A DNA stretch of 5,868 bases from Anaerolineaceae bacterium (GTDB taxonomy: Bacteria > Chloroflexota > Anaerolineae > Anaerolineales > Anaerolineaceae): NCBI GenBank assembly GCA_003448875.1, contig DLXG01000321.1, forward strand, positions 1-5,868, written 5' to 3'. The notes under the pieces were generated by a model that saw nothing but the letters and a program-made list of their open reading frames with translations, did not search any database and had not been told where the DNA came from. Position 1 is the stretch's first letter. Each line of letters begins with the position of its first letter. Positions 1 through 5,868 of the stretch are shown here, piece after piece. The translations under genes and the position numbers were made by a program.

Positions 1-1
1 C

Positions 2-181
2 GTTATGGATGCCTTGAAGTCCGATCCGGTCACTGCTGAGATACCCATCATTGTGATCACTGCCAAGGAATTAAGCGCCGGAGAGAAGGAGCGTCTGCGC
101 GGCCACATACAAACACTGATGCAGAAAGGGGACTTTATGAGCGAAGATTTATTAGATGAGGTTCGGGCATTTTTAAAGTGA
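2..181 (+). CDS. Receiver-domain protein, C-terminal fragment (5' end outside window)
   Basis: The window opens inside a reading frame whose last 59 codons run to a TGA at 179-181. The visible peptide looks like the second half of a CheY-like receiver domain. It has a hydrophobic beta-4 strand ending in the conserved Thr (motif 'IPIIVITAK', Thr at visible residue 20), then a charged helix, then 'LMQKGDF', where Lys42 fits the conserved receiver lysine. The residue after that Lys is Gly rather than the usual cis-Pro. That variant is familiar to me from C-terminal receivers of hybrid kinases and stand-alone receivers in Chloroflexota-type genomes. The phospho-acceptor Asp lies upstream and cannot be seen. 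The protein stops right after the last receiver helix, so the receiver is its C-terminal domain. It could be a hybrid kinase, a stand-alone regulator or a scaffold. The transporter gene follows 28 bases downstream on the same strand and may be co-transcribed. Confidence 0.82.
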   Translation, partial: VMDALKSDPVTAEIPIIVITAKELSAGEKERLRGHIQTLMQKGDFMSEDLLDEVRAFLK

Positions 182-209
182 AATGACCCACTGAGAGTAA
201 TCCGGCAGC

Positions 210-1154
210 ATGGACCACAAAAACCGCTCTCAGGGGATTAATGCCGCTTTATCCTCAGCCATACTGCTGGGGTTGCTGCCCATATTTGGTAAGCAAGCTC
301 TTCTAGCCGGATTTTCACCGTTGGCTGTGGTCGCCGTACGCACTACCCTGGCAGTCAGCCTGCTGGCGGTCTTCATGCTTTTTCACCGTCCATATCTGTA
401 CATTTACCCGGTTGGATTAATCGGCTGTTTTCTGGCAGGTTTTATCAACGGTATTGGTTCGATTTTTTATTACCTCGCGCTTGCCCGCTTAGAAGCAAGT
501 ATTGGACACTTGCTTTATTCTTTTTATCCTCTTTTTGTGGCTTTCTGGCTGTTACTCGATCGTCAAACGATTTCACTGCTGACTATTTTTCGGTTGAGTC
601 TGGCGCTGCCTGGTGCGTATTTATTGTTGAATAGCGGTTCCGGCGTGATCGACTGGGGGGGAGCAATTTTCATGATCATTTCGGCAGCCTTTTATGCCTT
701 GCATTTGATTATCAATCAAAGAATTCTTTACGAAGCGCCGCCCCCAACCGTCACTTTTTATACCCTGCTCGGCATGGCTCTCACCGTTCTGACGGGTTAC
801 CTGCTTTTCGACCGTCAATTACCGGCTGGTAATCCCTCCTGGCTGCCACTTATCGGCATGGGTGTGATTACCTTTTTGGCCCGTCTCACCTTATTCATGG
901 GGGTGAAGAAATTAGGCGGACTTCAAACCGCCCTGTTGGGGTTGGGCGAACTTATCGTGACAGTTTTGCTGGCCCGTTTATGGCTTGGGGAATCCTTGAA
1001 TATCATTCAATGGCTGGGAGCATTTTGTATCGGCGCCAGCCTGTTTCTGGTCGGCTTTGAAAAACAAGCCGCGGAGAAGAGGCACCAGACTGGCTGGCTG
1101 GCGTGGTTGAATCCGCCGCGTATGCCGACCACAAATCTTCCGTGGCAGAAGTAA
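210..1154 (+). CDS. DMT-superfamily EamA-type membrane transporter
   Basis: This 314-residue protein fits the drug/metabolite transporter superfamily, whose EamA members usually have about 300 residues, ten membrane helices and two repeated five-helix halves. Hydrophobic segments lie at roughly 12-32, 37-57, 66-91, 97-115, 122-140, 148-169, 181-200, 211-230, 237-257 and 264-283. The first half starts with the typical 'ILLGLLPIFGKQAL' stretch. The second ends with 'LGELIVTVLLARLWLGES' followed by 'QWLGAFCIGASLFLV', the most recognisable EamA signature here. A basic, Pro-containing tail (285-314) follows the last helix and is probably cytoplasmic. Family members export or import amino acids, nucleosides, sugars or drugs, and the substrate cannot be read from sequence. 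The ATG at 210 is the first possible start after an in-frame TAA at 198-200. Only a weak purine run (GAGAG, 193-197) precedes it, about 12 bases away. The gene follows the receiver fragment and faces the kinase cluster tail to tail. Confidence 0.9.
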   Translation: MDHKNRSQGINAALSSAILLGLLPIFGKQALLAGFSPLAVVAVRTTLAVSLLAVFMLFHRPYLYIYPVGLIGCFLAGFINGIGSIFYYLALARLEASIGHLLYSFYPLFVAFWLLLDRQTISLLTIFRLSLALPGAYLLLNSGSGVIDWGGAIFMIISAAFYALHLIINQRILYEAPPPTVTFYTLLGMALTVLTGYLLFDRQLPAGNPSWLPLIGMGVITFLARLTLFMGVKKLGGLQTALLGLGELIVTVLLARLWLGESLNIIQWLGAFCIGASLFLVGFEKQAAEKRHQTGWLAWLNPPRMPTTNLPWQK

Positions 1155-1156
1155 GT

Positions 1157-1930
1157 TCAACCAATTACCCCGCTCTCGCGTTCTTCAAGTTCCAGCACAT
1201 ACCCCGAACCGCGTACACTGCGTATCCATTGATTGCCACCGGGCAAACTGGCTAGTTTACGATTCAAACGAGAAAAAACGGGACGCAAAATTTTAGCCGA
1301 TTCTTCTGCACCGAGACGATAACCGTAAACAAGGCGGACTAATTCCTGATGACGCATCACAAGAGCGTGGTTTGCCAGCAATACGCCGAGCAATTTACCT
1401 TCATTAGGGGTCAAGTGGATTGTTTTTTCATGCCACGTGATTACCCGCCGCATCAGGTCTATCTGGATTCCATTAGAAAGGCGGAGCAGCGTATTTTCTC
1501 CTTGCAATGTGGGGGTAGTTTGATATTCTACCCGCTGTTCCAGCACCAATTTCGAGGAATATCCGGCTTCATCCTCCGCAAGAGCCTGGCGAATACTTTT
1601 CAAAATGACTTCGGGAGAAACTGGCTTCACCAGATAATCCACTACCCTCAAGCGCAGGGCATGTACTGCTGTTTCGAAACTCCCGTGGGCTGTCAGGATG
1701 ATCACTTTCAAGCGCGGGTACTTTACAGCCGTTTCTTCCAGCACTTGAATACCGGATAGATCAGGCATCCGCAAATCCAATACCATCAGGTCATAATTCA
1801 GCCGGGCTAATGCCTGCAATGCCGCTCTGCCGTTTTCAACTCCATCCGCGTCAAAGCCTTCTAATTGCAAAATGCGCAAAAGAGTAACGCGAGCTGCATC
1901 TTCATCATCCACAATCAAAATCCTGGGCAT
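1157..1930 (-). CDS. DNA-binding response regulator, receiver plus OmpR-type winged helix
   Basis: With the start chosen here the protein has 257 residues. The receiver domain covers about 2-118: acidic pair Asp8/Asp9, phospho-acceptor Asp52 in 'VLDLRMPD', conserved Thr80 in 'ILTAHGS', and Lys102-Pro103 in 'DYLVKP'. A linker of about 30 residues leads to a C-terminal winged-helix domain (about 148-248) of the Trans_reg_C type. It has 'LTPNEGKLLGVLL' near the start, recognition-helix region 'ILRPVFSRLNRKL', and wing signature 'WIRSVRGSGYVLE'. Known role of the family: the phosphorylated regulator binds promoter DNA. The receiver reads more like the NtrC type ('TAHGSFETAV') than the OmpR type, an unusual pairing with this output domain. 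The gene is last in the three-gene cluster and is probably the output of the kinase directly upstream. An ATG at 1945, overlapping the kinase stop, would add five residues. ATG 1930 is preferred because GAGG (1940-1943) sits 9 bases before it and the protein then begins with the usual 'MPRILIVDDE'. The regulon is unknown. Confidence 0.93.
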   Translation of the reverse strand: MPRILIVDDEDAARVTLLRILQLEGFDADGVENGRAALQALARLNYDLMVLDLRMPDLSGIQVLEETAVKYPRLKVIILTAHGSFETAVHALRLRVVDYLVKPVSPEVILKSIRQALAEDEAGYSSKLVLEQRVEYQTTPTLQGENTLLRLSNGIQIDLMRRVITWHEKTIHLTPNEGKLLGVLLANHALVMRHQELVRLVYGYRLGAEESAKILRPVFSRLNRKLASLPGGNQWIRSVRGSGYVLELEERESGVIG

Positions 1931-1939
1931 GCCAATCAT

Positions 1940-1943
1940 CCTC
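1940..1943 (-). promoter_or_regulatory. Ribosome binding site deciding the response-regulator start
   Basis: On the minus strand GAGG lies 9 bases before the ATG at 1930, a normal Shine-Dalgarno spacing. The alternative ATG at 1945 has no purine-rich stretch before it (the preceding bases read ACCTTACCCAG). It does form an ATGA overlap with the upstream stop codon, so translational coupling from 1945 remains possible. The site overlaps the end of the upstream kinase gene. Confidence 0.55.
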
Positions 1944-3531
1944 ATCTGGGTAAGGTTATTTGCAACCTTGCTCCCGTCCCATGAAGCGGAGCAACAAAAC
2001 GAATATCCCCTTTATGAACATCTACTACCAGATCATAACTTACCGAGAGGCCCAAACCAGTGCCGCCTTGCCGGGTGGAGAAAAACGGTTCAAATACTTT
2101 TTCTTCTAAATCAGCATCTATTCCTTTACCATTATCTTCAATGCTCAGGATGATCCGATCTGGATATGGATCATCTATTTCAATCCAAATCCTACGCGGG
2201 GATGGTTGATTTTTCAGCGCTTCCATCGCGTTCAATAGCACATTCAGGATCACCTGCTGAATATAATCCTGAATCATTCTAATCTCAACCGGATGGTCGG
2301 GGAAATCCTTGATTAACTCGATCCCATGTGCCTGGAGCTGGGGCTTGATCAATTCATTGACCAGTTCAACTACCGAGAGTAAATCTATCTGCTTTTGTTC
2401 GATATGATTAGTTCGATAGAAGGAAAGGGTATTTTGTGCCAGTGTTGAAAGCCTCTCAATCTCCAACACCGCCAGGCTGAGATATTCCTGTCTTTGTTCT
2501 TGCGTAATGTCATCCCGCAAGGAAAGATGCAGACAATTTCGCACGGCTTGCAGGGGGTTATTCATCTCATGAGCCAGACTTCCCATTAACCGCCCCAGTG
2601 CACTCATTTTCTCGGCCCGTAAAATAGCCCGATGCGATTCCTTGGCCTGCTCGATCATTCTTTCTAAATCTTTATAAAGCAAGGCATTTTCCATGGCGAT
2701 AACCGCCTGACGCGAAAAGATTGCTGCCATTTCCAAATCGGCCTCATGCAATCTGCCTTTATCTGTGGGGCGTAAAAAGTATAAAATAAACCTCGCTTTC
2801 TCACGAAACACCGGTACCAGTAAAATCTCCAGTTCATTTTGCAGTAGGTAATTCCTCAAGATGACATCTTCTAACTGGTCAGTTTGGATAATTCTTAAAC
2901 GTTCATCATTTGAATAACTGATGATTCGATCCCAATCTACTTGATGGGGTTCAACCATCAGATTCAGATCACAACCGTACACCAACTTCCATTGCGAGGC
3001 TGAGTTTTCAAATCTATACACCCCTGACTCCGCTGCCTGCAATAACTCGCCAGATAATTCTTCTAAATATTTCTTAAGCGATTCCAGTTCCACCCGGCTG
3101 TAAATATTTTCCATAATGTCGAACAACGGCCGCAATACTTTCAGCCGGGTTGCATCGGCTTGATAGCGGCGGTTTTCAAGGACATGATTTACAGTTTCAA
3201 TCAACTCTTTAGATGACTCAAACGGCTTAACCAGCAGTCCATCTACACCCTTTCGCAAGGCCTGAATGGACGTTTCAACACTCCCAAATCCGGTGATGAG
3301 TATCACAGCCGCATCCGAATGGATTTGCCGGAAACGCGAGGCCAGCTCAAATCCATCCATTATTGGCATACGAATATCCGTAATCAATAAATCGTAGGCT
3401 GATTCCTCGGCTAAGCGGAGTGCTTCTCGTGCACTCGCAGCAATGTTAACTTCAAAACCATGCCGCTCTAAAATTCGCTGACACAATCGAAGAGTAGCCG
3501 GATCGTCATCCACCACCAGAATCTTGGTCAT
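1942..3531 (-). CDS. Soluble receiver-GAF-histidine kinase
   Basis: This 529-residue protein has no membrane helices, so it should be cytoplasmic. Domains in order: an N-terminal receiver (about 2-120) with Asp8/Asp9, phospho-acceptor Asp52 in 'ITDIRMPIMDG', Thr80 and Lys102-Pro103; a helical linker; a GAF-like sensory region (about 150-285) ending in 'FSRQAVIAMENALLYKDL', the helix typical after GAF domains; and a short coiled stretch leading to HisKA with phospho-accepting His321 in 'LAHEMNNPLQAV'. The C-terminal HATPase_c domain has an N-box with Asn430 and Asn434 in 'ILNVLLNAMEAL', G1 'DNGKGI' (466-471), F-box 'VFEPFFSTRQ' and G2 'GGTGLGL' (489-495). Every residue needed for ATP binding and autophosphorylation is present. 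Known biochemistry: the kinase autophosphorylates on His and passes phosphate to a response regulator, most plausibly the one encoded next. Inference: the N-terminal receiver lets another kinase, perhaps the membrane kinase encoded upstream, control it. The start is clear: ATG at 3531 with a strong Shine-Dalgarno. Its G+C is much lower than that of the preceding gene. Confidence 0.94.
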   Translation of the reverse strand: MTKILVVDDDPATLRLCQRILERHGFEVNIAASAREALRLAEESAYDLLITDIRMPIMDGFELASRFRQIHSDAAVILITGFGSVETSIQALRKGVDGLLVKPFESSKELIETVNHVLENRRYQADATRLKVLRPLFDIMENIYSRVELESLKKYLEELSGELLQAAESGVYRFENSASQWKLVYGCDLNLMVEPHQVDWDRIISYSNDERLRIIQTDQLEDVILRNYLLQNELEILLVPVFREKARFILYFLRPTDKGRLHEADLEMAAIFSRQAVIAMENALLYKDLERMIEQAKESHRAILRAEKMSALGRLMGSLAHEMNNPLQAVRNCLHLSLRDDITQEQRQEYLSLAVLEIERLSTLAQNTLSFYRTNHIEQKQIDLLSVVELVNELIKPQLQAHGIELIKDFPDHPVEIRMIQDYIQQVILNVLLNAMEALKNQPSPRRIWIEIDDPYPDRIILSIEDNGKGIDADLEEKVFEPFFSTRQGGTGLGLSVSYDLVVDVHKGDIRFVAPLHGTGARLQITLPR

Positions 3532-3540
3532 GGCTCATTT

Positions 3541-3550
3541 CCCTCCTCCT
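3541..3550 (-). promoter_or_regulatory. Strong ribosome binding site of the receiver-GAF kinase gene
   Basis: On the minus strand AGGAGGAGGG ends 9 bases before the ATG at 3531. It is the strongest Shine-Dalgarno match in the window and fills most of the 21-base gap after the upstream kinase stop. It fixes the start and suggests efficient independent initiation rather than dependence on coupling. Confidence 0.8.
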
Positions 3551-3552
3551 GA

Positions 3553-5757
3553 TCATCCTTCCGGCTCGCCCATTTCGGCCAGCGGCAGCCAGCAGGTAAA
3601 ACACGCCCCGCCCTGCGGGTGATTTTCGGCGCGCACCTCGCCCTGCATGGCTTCCACCAGCCGCCGGACGATATACAACCCCAACCCATGCCCGTAGACG
3701 GTGCGGTTATCCTGACTATCGTGGCGGTAGAACTGCTCGAACAGGTGCGGCAGCGCATCCGGCGGCAGACCCGCGCCGTGATCGCGCACCTGCAGCCACA
3801 AGCGCCCGTTTTCCACCCCGGCCGATACCTCAATTTCGCCCTGCGGCGCGTATTTGAAGGCATTATCCAGCAGGTGAAAGAGAATGCTGGTGAGAGCCTG
3901 TTCATCGGCCAGCACAGCCGGGCAGTTTTCCGGCAAAGACCAGCGCACGCGCCCGGCATCCGGCAGGTGGGCAATCTGGTTTTGCAGGGCGGTGTAAATG
4001 CGGCTGACCGGCAGCGGAGCCGGGTAAAGCGGCAGCTTTCCGGCATCCAGCGCCGAAAGGTCGAGGATGGTTTCGACAAAATGGGTCAGGCGTTCGATCT
4101 CGGCCTGTACTAAGGTGAGAATCTGGCTGCTGCGCCCGGAAAGCGGACGCGTGCCGTACATCAGCAGTTCGATGCCGCTTTTGATGTTGGTCAGCGGGGC
4201 GCGCAATTCATGTGAAACCAGCGAAACAAAATCGGATTTCAGGCGGTCGAGTTCGCGCAGCATGCGGTTTTGCGCCTCCAACTGCTGGTAGGCTTGACTC
4301 AGGTCGGCGGTCTTTTCGGCAACGCGCTGTTCCAGTTCGCGGTTGAGCCGTTCCAGTTCAGCCCGGTCGGCGGCGATGCGTTCGTAGGCGGCCTGCAGGG
4401 CGGCCTGCTGGCGTTTTTGCAGGCTGAGGTCGTGGGCGGTACCGGCAATCGTCAACCGTCTGGCGCTGGAAGAAAGCACCGGGCGCAGAGAGAGGAAAAC
4501 CGGCAGGCGTTCCCCGCCGCGCCGCAGCAGCACCGTCTCGCCCGACCAGCCCTGCACCTCACCCTGCTGTTCGAGTCTGGCCAGATCCAGCCACGAATAC
4601 GCCCCCGGCGGTTCGGGCAGCAAGTCTGCCAGCGTGCGGCTGGTCAATTCGGCCTCGCTGTAACCGCTGGCCATCGAAAGGGCCGGGTTGACCAGCGTCA
4701 GTCGTCCGTTTTCATCACAGATGAAAGCCGGCTCGGCCACACTTTTGACCAGCCCGGCGTACTGCTCATACTCCACCTCGCCGGTTACCAGACCCTGCCG
4801 GGCGATCAGACCCAGCACCAGCAGGACGGTTACCGCCAGCACCGGCTGATTCAACTCATTGCTCAATTGCCAGTCCAGCAGTACAAACCAGCCCAGCACC
4901 AGCACGGCCAGAATCGGCAGCAGGCTTTGCAGGCGCGCCACGCCCCCTTGCAGGATGCCCGCGCCGGAACGGCGGCTTTCGGCAGGGTTTAGCGCCCTGA
5001 TTGCAAACGGCGTGCGCAGCAGCACCGCCAGCCAGAGCGCATCGCCCACCGCCCAGCCGAGATCGGTAGCCGCGCCGATCTGATAACTGCCCTGTCCGAG
5101 CGCCGCCGCGTACAGCAGATCGGTCAGGGTATAGATCACCAGGGCTGCCGTCAGCCAGCCAAACGGCAGGCCGGGGCGGCGCGCATCGCTGATCAGCAGC
5201 AGATTGACCACCAGCAATAATAAGGCCAGGTCGGACAGGGGATACAGGATACCCAGCGGATTACCGCCGGCTTGCGGTGCGTTCAGGCGGGGCTGGACGG
5301 CCAGCAAATAAATCAGCGTCAGTGAGGCCAGCGAGGTCAGGGTAATATCCAGCCAGCGCCGCATGCGGCTGCCGGAAGAAGGCAGCGCGCGCGGCAAACT
5401 CACCAGTCCGGCCCCGCTCAGCAGGGCACCCGGCAGGTACAGCACATCGCACACATTCGGGCGCAGCAAAAAATCGGGACGGACGGCCAGCAGCACCATG
5501 CGCAGCAAATCATTGAATGCCCAGACGCCCAAACCCAGCCCCAGCAGGCGGTAGCCGCTGCGCGCCTCGGGTGCAACAACCCCGCTCAGCCAGACCGCCA
5601 GCCCGGCTGCGGCGGCCCCGCCAACCACAATGGACAAACTGCCCAGCCAGTAGCGTTCCCACGGGTCGGTGGAACCCCACAGCAGCCAGGCAGCGTAACA
5701 AGCCAGCAGCAGGCCAATTGCCAGCGGAAAACGCAAACGCTGGAGAGTTTGGGTCAT
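3553..5757 (-). CDS. Membrane-bound PAS sensor histidine kinase with 10-helix N-terminal domain
   Basis: From the start chosen here the protein has 734 residues. The N-terminal half holds about ten hydrophobic segments (roughly 9-27, 38-60, 70-91, 104-121, 136-155, 168-189, 199-220, 233-250, 277-295, 303-322). Loops are short, so any signal is likely membrane-embedded or intracellular. A PAS domain follows (about 330-445; 'AEPAFICDENGRLTLVNPAL'), then a charged coiled coil (about 446-506). HisKA carries phospho-accepting His516 in 'VSHELRAPLTNI'. The HATPase_c domain has Asn632 in 'HLLDNAFKYAP', G1 'DHGAGLP' (659-665), F-box 'HLFEQFYRHD' and G2 'YGHGLGLYIVRRL'. The kinase core is complete. 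The first eight helices contain 'YPLSDLALLLLVVNLL' and two D-x2-Y/W-x2-G motifs, a pattern I recall from N-termini of some actinobacterial GGDEF proteins but cannot name. An upstream ATG at 5841 would add 28 residues. I rejected it because the extension looks non-coding and contains a promoter. The gene is G+C-rich (sampled lines about 60-70%), unlike its neighbours. The ligand is unknown. Confidence 0.9.
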   Translation of the reverse strand: MTQTLQRLRFPLAIGLLLACYAAWLLWGSTDPWERYWLGSLSIVVGGAAAAGLAVWLSGVVAPEARSGYRLLGLGLGVWAFNDLLRMVLLAVRPDFLLRPNVCDVLYLPGALLSGAGLVSLPRALPSSGSRMRRWLDITLTSLASLTLIYLLAVQPRLNAPQAGGNPLGILYPLSDLALLLLVVNLLLISDARRPGLPFGWLTAALVIYTLTDLLYAAALGQGSYQIGAATDLGWAVGDALWLAVLLRTPFAIRALNPAESRRSGAGILQGGVARLQSLLPILAVLVLGWFVLLDWQLSNELNQPVLAVTVLLVLGLIARQGLVTGEVEYEQYAGLVKSVAEPAFICDENGRLTLVNPALSMASGYSEAELTSRTLADLLPEPPGAYSWLDLARLEQQGEVQGWSGETVLLRRGGERLPVFLSLRPVLSSSARRLTIAGTAHDLSLQKRQQAALQAAYERIAADRAELERLNRELEQRVAEKTADLSQAYQQLEAQNRMLRELDRLKSDFVSLVSHELRAPLTNIKSGIELLMYGTRPLSGRSSQILTLVQAEIERLTHFVETILDLSALDAGKLPLYPAPLPVSRIYTALQNQIAHLPDAGRVRWSLPENCPAVLADEQALTSILFHLLDNAFKYAPQGEIEVSAGVENGRLWLQVRDHGAGLPPDALPHLFEQFYRHDSQDNRTVYGHGLGLYIVRRLVEAMQGEVRAENHPQGGACFTCWLPLAEMGEPEG

Positions 5758-5868
5758 GCTTGTATTGTAGCAAGGCAGGCAGACGGGTGCAAGTTCCCCT
5801 GGATAGCATGGATGATTGTACAACCAATTCCAGTAAGCCATATCATCCTGTCAATGCAAAATAGAAAT
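5758..5868. other. Non-coding region upstream of the kinase cluster
   Basis: These 111 bases lie before the membrane-kinase ATG and run to the window edge. They hold the promoter described separately. They also hold a second minus-strand TACAAT (5815-5820) without a good -35, an isolated minus-strand TTGACA (5849-5854) without a matching -10, and an 8-base palindrome TTGTACAA (5816-5823). A minus-strand ATG at 5841 with a nearby AGGA opens the same frame as the kinase. I consider it a less likely start. No gene is seen here, and what lies to the right is outside the window. Confidence 0.5.
5764..5792 (-). promoter_or_regulatory. Predicted sigma-70-type promoter of the kinase cluster, possibly leaderless
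   Basis: On the minus strand a -35-like TTGCAC (5787-5792) is followed by a 17-base spacer and the -10 box TACAAT (5764-5769). TG stands one base before the -10 box, making an extended -10 (TGCTACAAT). Six bases (ACAAGC) separate the -10 box from the ATG at 5757, so the expected transcription start falls on the A of that ATG. There is no Shine-Dalgarno in front of this ATG. The -35 matches the consensus at only its first three bases, so the call rests mainly on the extended -10 and its spacing. Confidence 0.55.

Noticed and set aside
1091..1103. Short tandem TGGC repeat near the end of the transporter gene
   Set aside because: It encodes part of the 'TGWLAWLN' tail and is too short and in-gene to be a meaningful repeat or terminator stem.
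1349..1759. 136-codon plus-strand open frame opposite the response-regulator gene
   Set aside because: It is antisense to well-conserved receiver and linker sequence, lacks a recognisable domain, and has no supporting context.
3528..4079. 183-codon open frame on the minus strand overlapping the membrane-kinase gene
   Set aside because: It is a different frame over the HisKA/HATPase region, rich in Arg, Cys and Pro with no domain pattern. It is a by-product of the high G+C there.
3619..4992. Several plus-strand open frames of 74-240 codons opposite the membrane kinase
   Set aside because: They are rich in Gln, Arg, His and Pro with no recognisable motif, and lie opposite a convincing kinase gene whose G+C-rich codons reduce stops on the other strand.
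5758..5841. Upstream ATG at 5841 extending the membrane kinase by 28 residues, with AGGA nearby
   Set aside because: The extension is Cys-, Trp- and Tyr-rich, resembles no targeting or membrane segment, and contains the best promoter. ATG 5757 begins directly with a basic residue run and the first helix. The longer start is not excluded.
5510..5864. Open frames of about 100-115 codons on both strands at the right end
   Set aside because: They have low-complexity Arg/Pro/Ala composition and overlap the membrane-kinase N-terminus in other frames. Their extension into the non-coding region has no promoter or coding signal.
1..5868. Mobile elements, CRISPR arrays, tRNA or rRNA genes, riboswitches
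   Set aside because: No transposase or integrase frame, no spaced direct repeats, no inverted-repeat ends and no recognisable RNA-gene cores were seen by eye on either strand.

Overview
The window is ordinary bacterial chromosome devoted mostly to two-component signalling. The sequences most resemble Chloroflexota, perhaps Anaerolineae: a receiver ending in 'QKG' rather than 'KP', a multi-pass membrane kinase with PAS and coiled coil, and an NtrC-like receiver joined to a winged helix. This placement is an inference from protein style only, because there is no rRNA or other phylogenetic marker.

Layout. Positions 2-181 (+) are the last 59 codons of a receiver-domain protein that enters from the left. 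After 28 bases comes a complete 10-helix DMT/EamA-family transporter (210-1154, +). It converges almost stop-to-stop, with 2 bases between, on a three-gene cluster on the minus strand. In transcription order this cluster is a 10-helix membrane PAS histidine kinase (3553-5757), a soluble receiver-GAF-histidine kinase (1942-3531), and a receiver-winged-helix DNA-binding response regulator (1157-1930, possibly from 1945). A 111-base non-coding stretch (5758-5868) precedes the cluster and carries a well-formed promoter.

How the genes may work together. The order and tight spacing (21-base gap, then abutting or ATGA-overlapping genes) suggest one transcript and one pathway. The membrane kinase would sense a signal at or in the membrane. 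It could phosphorylate the N-terminal receiver of the second kinase, which would tune that kinase's output to the DNA-binding regulator. All phosphorylation and ATP-binding residues expected for this are present in all three proteins. The direction of phosphotransfer is inferred, and no target gene can be named.

Main points for a second look: a promoter whose predicted start falls exactly on the A of the kinase ATG (possible leaderless mRNA); a sharp drop in G+C between the first and second kinase genes, within what looks like one operon; an internal duplication in the membrane sensor; and the receiver-before-kinase architecture. I saw no mobile element, CRISPR array, RNA gene or clear terminator, and I do not see strong evidence for a wholly new type of system.
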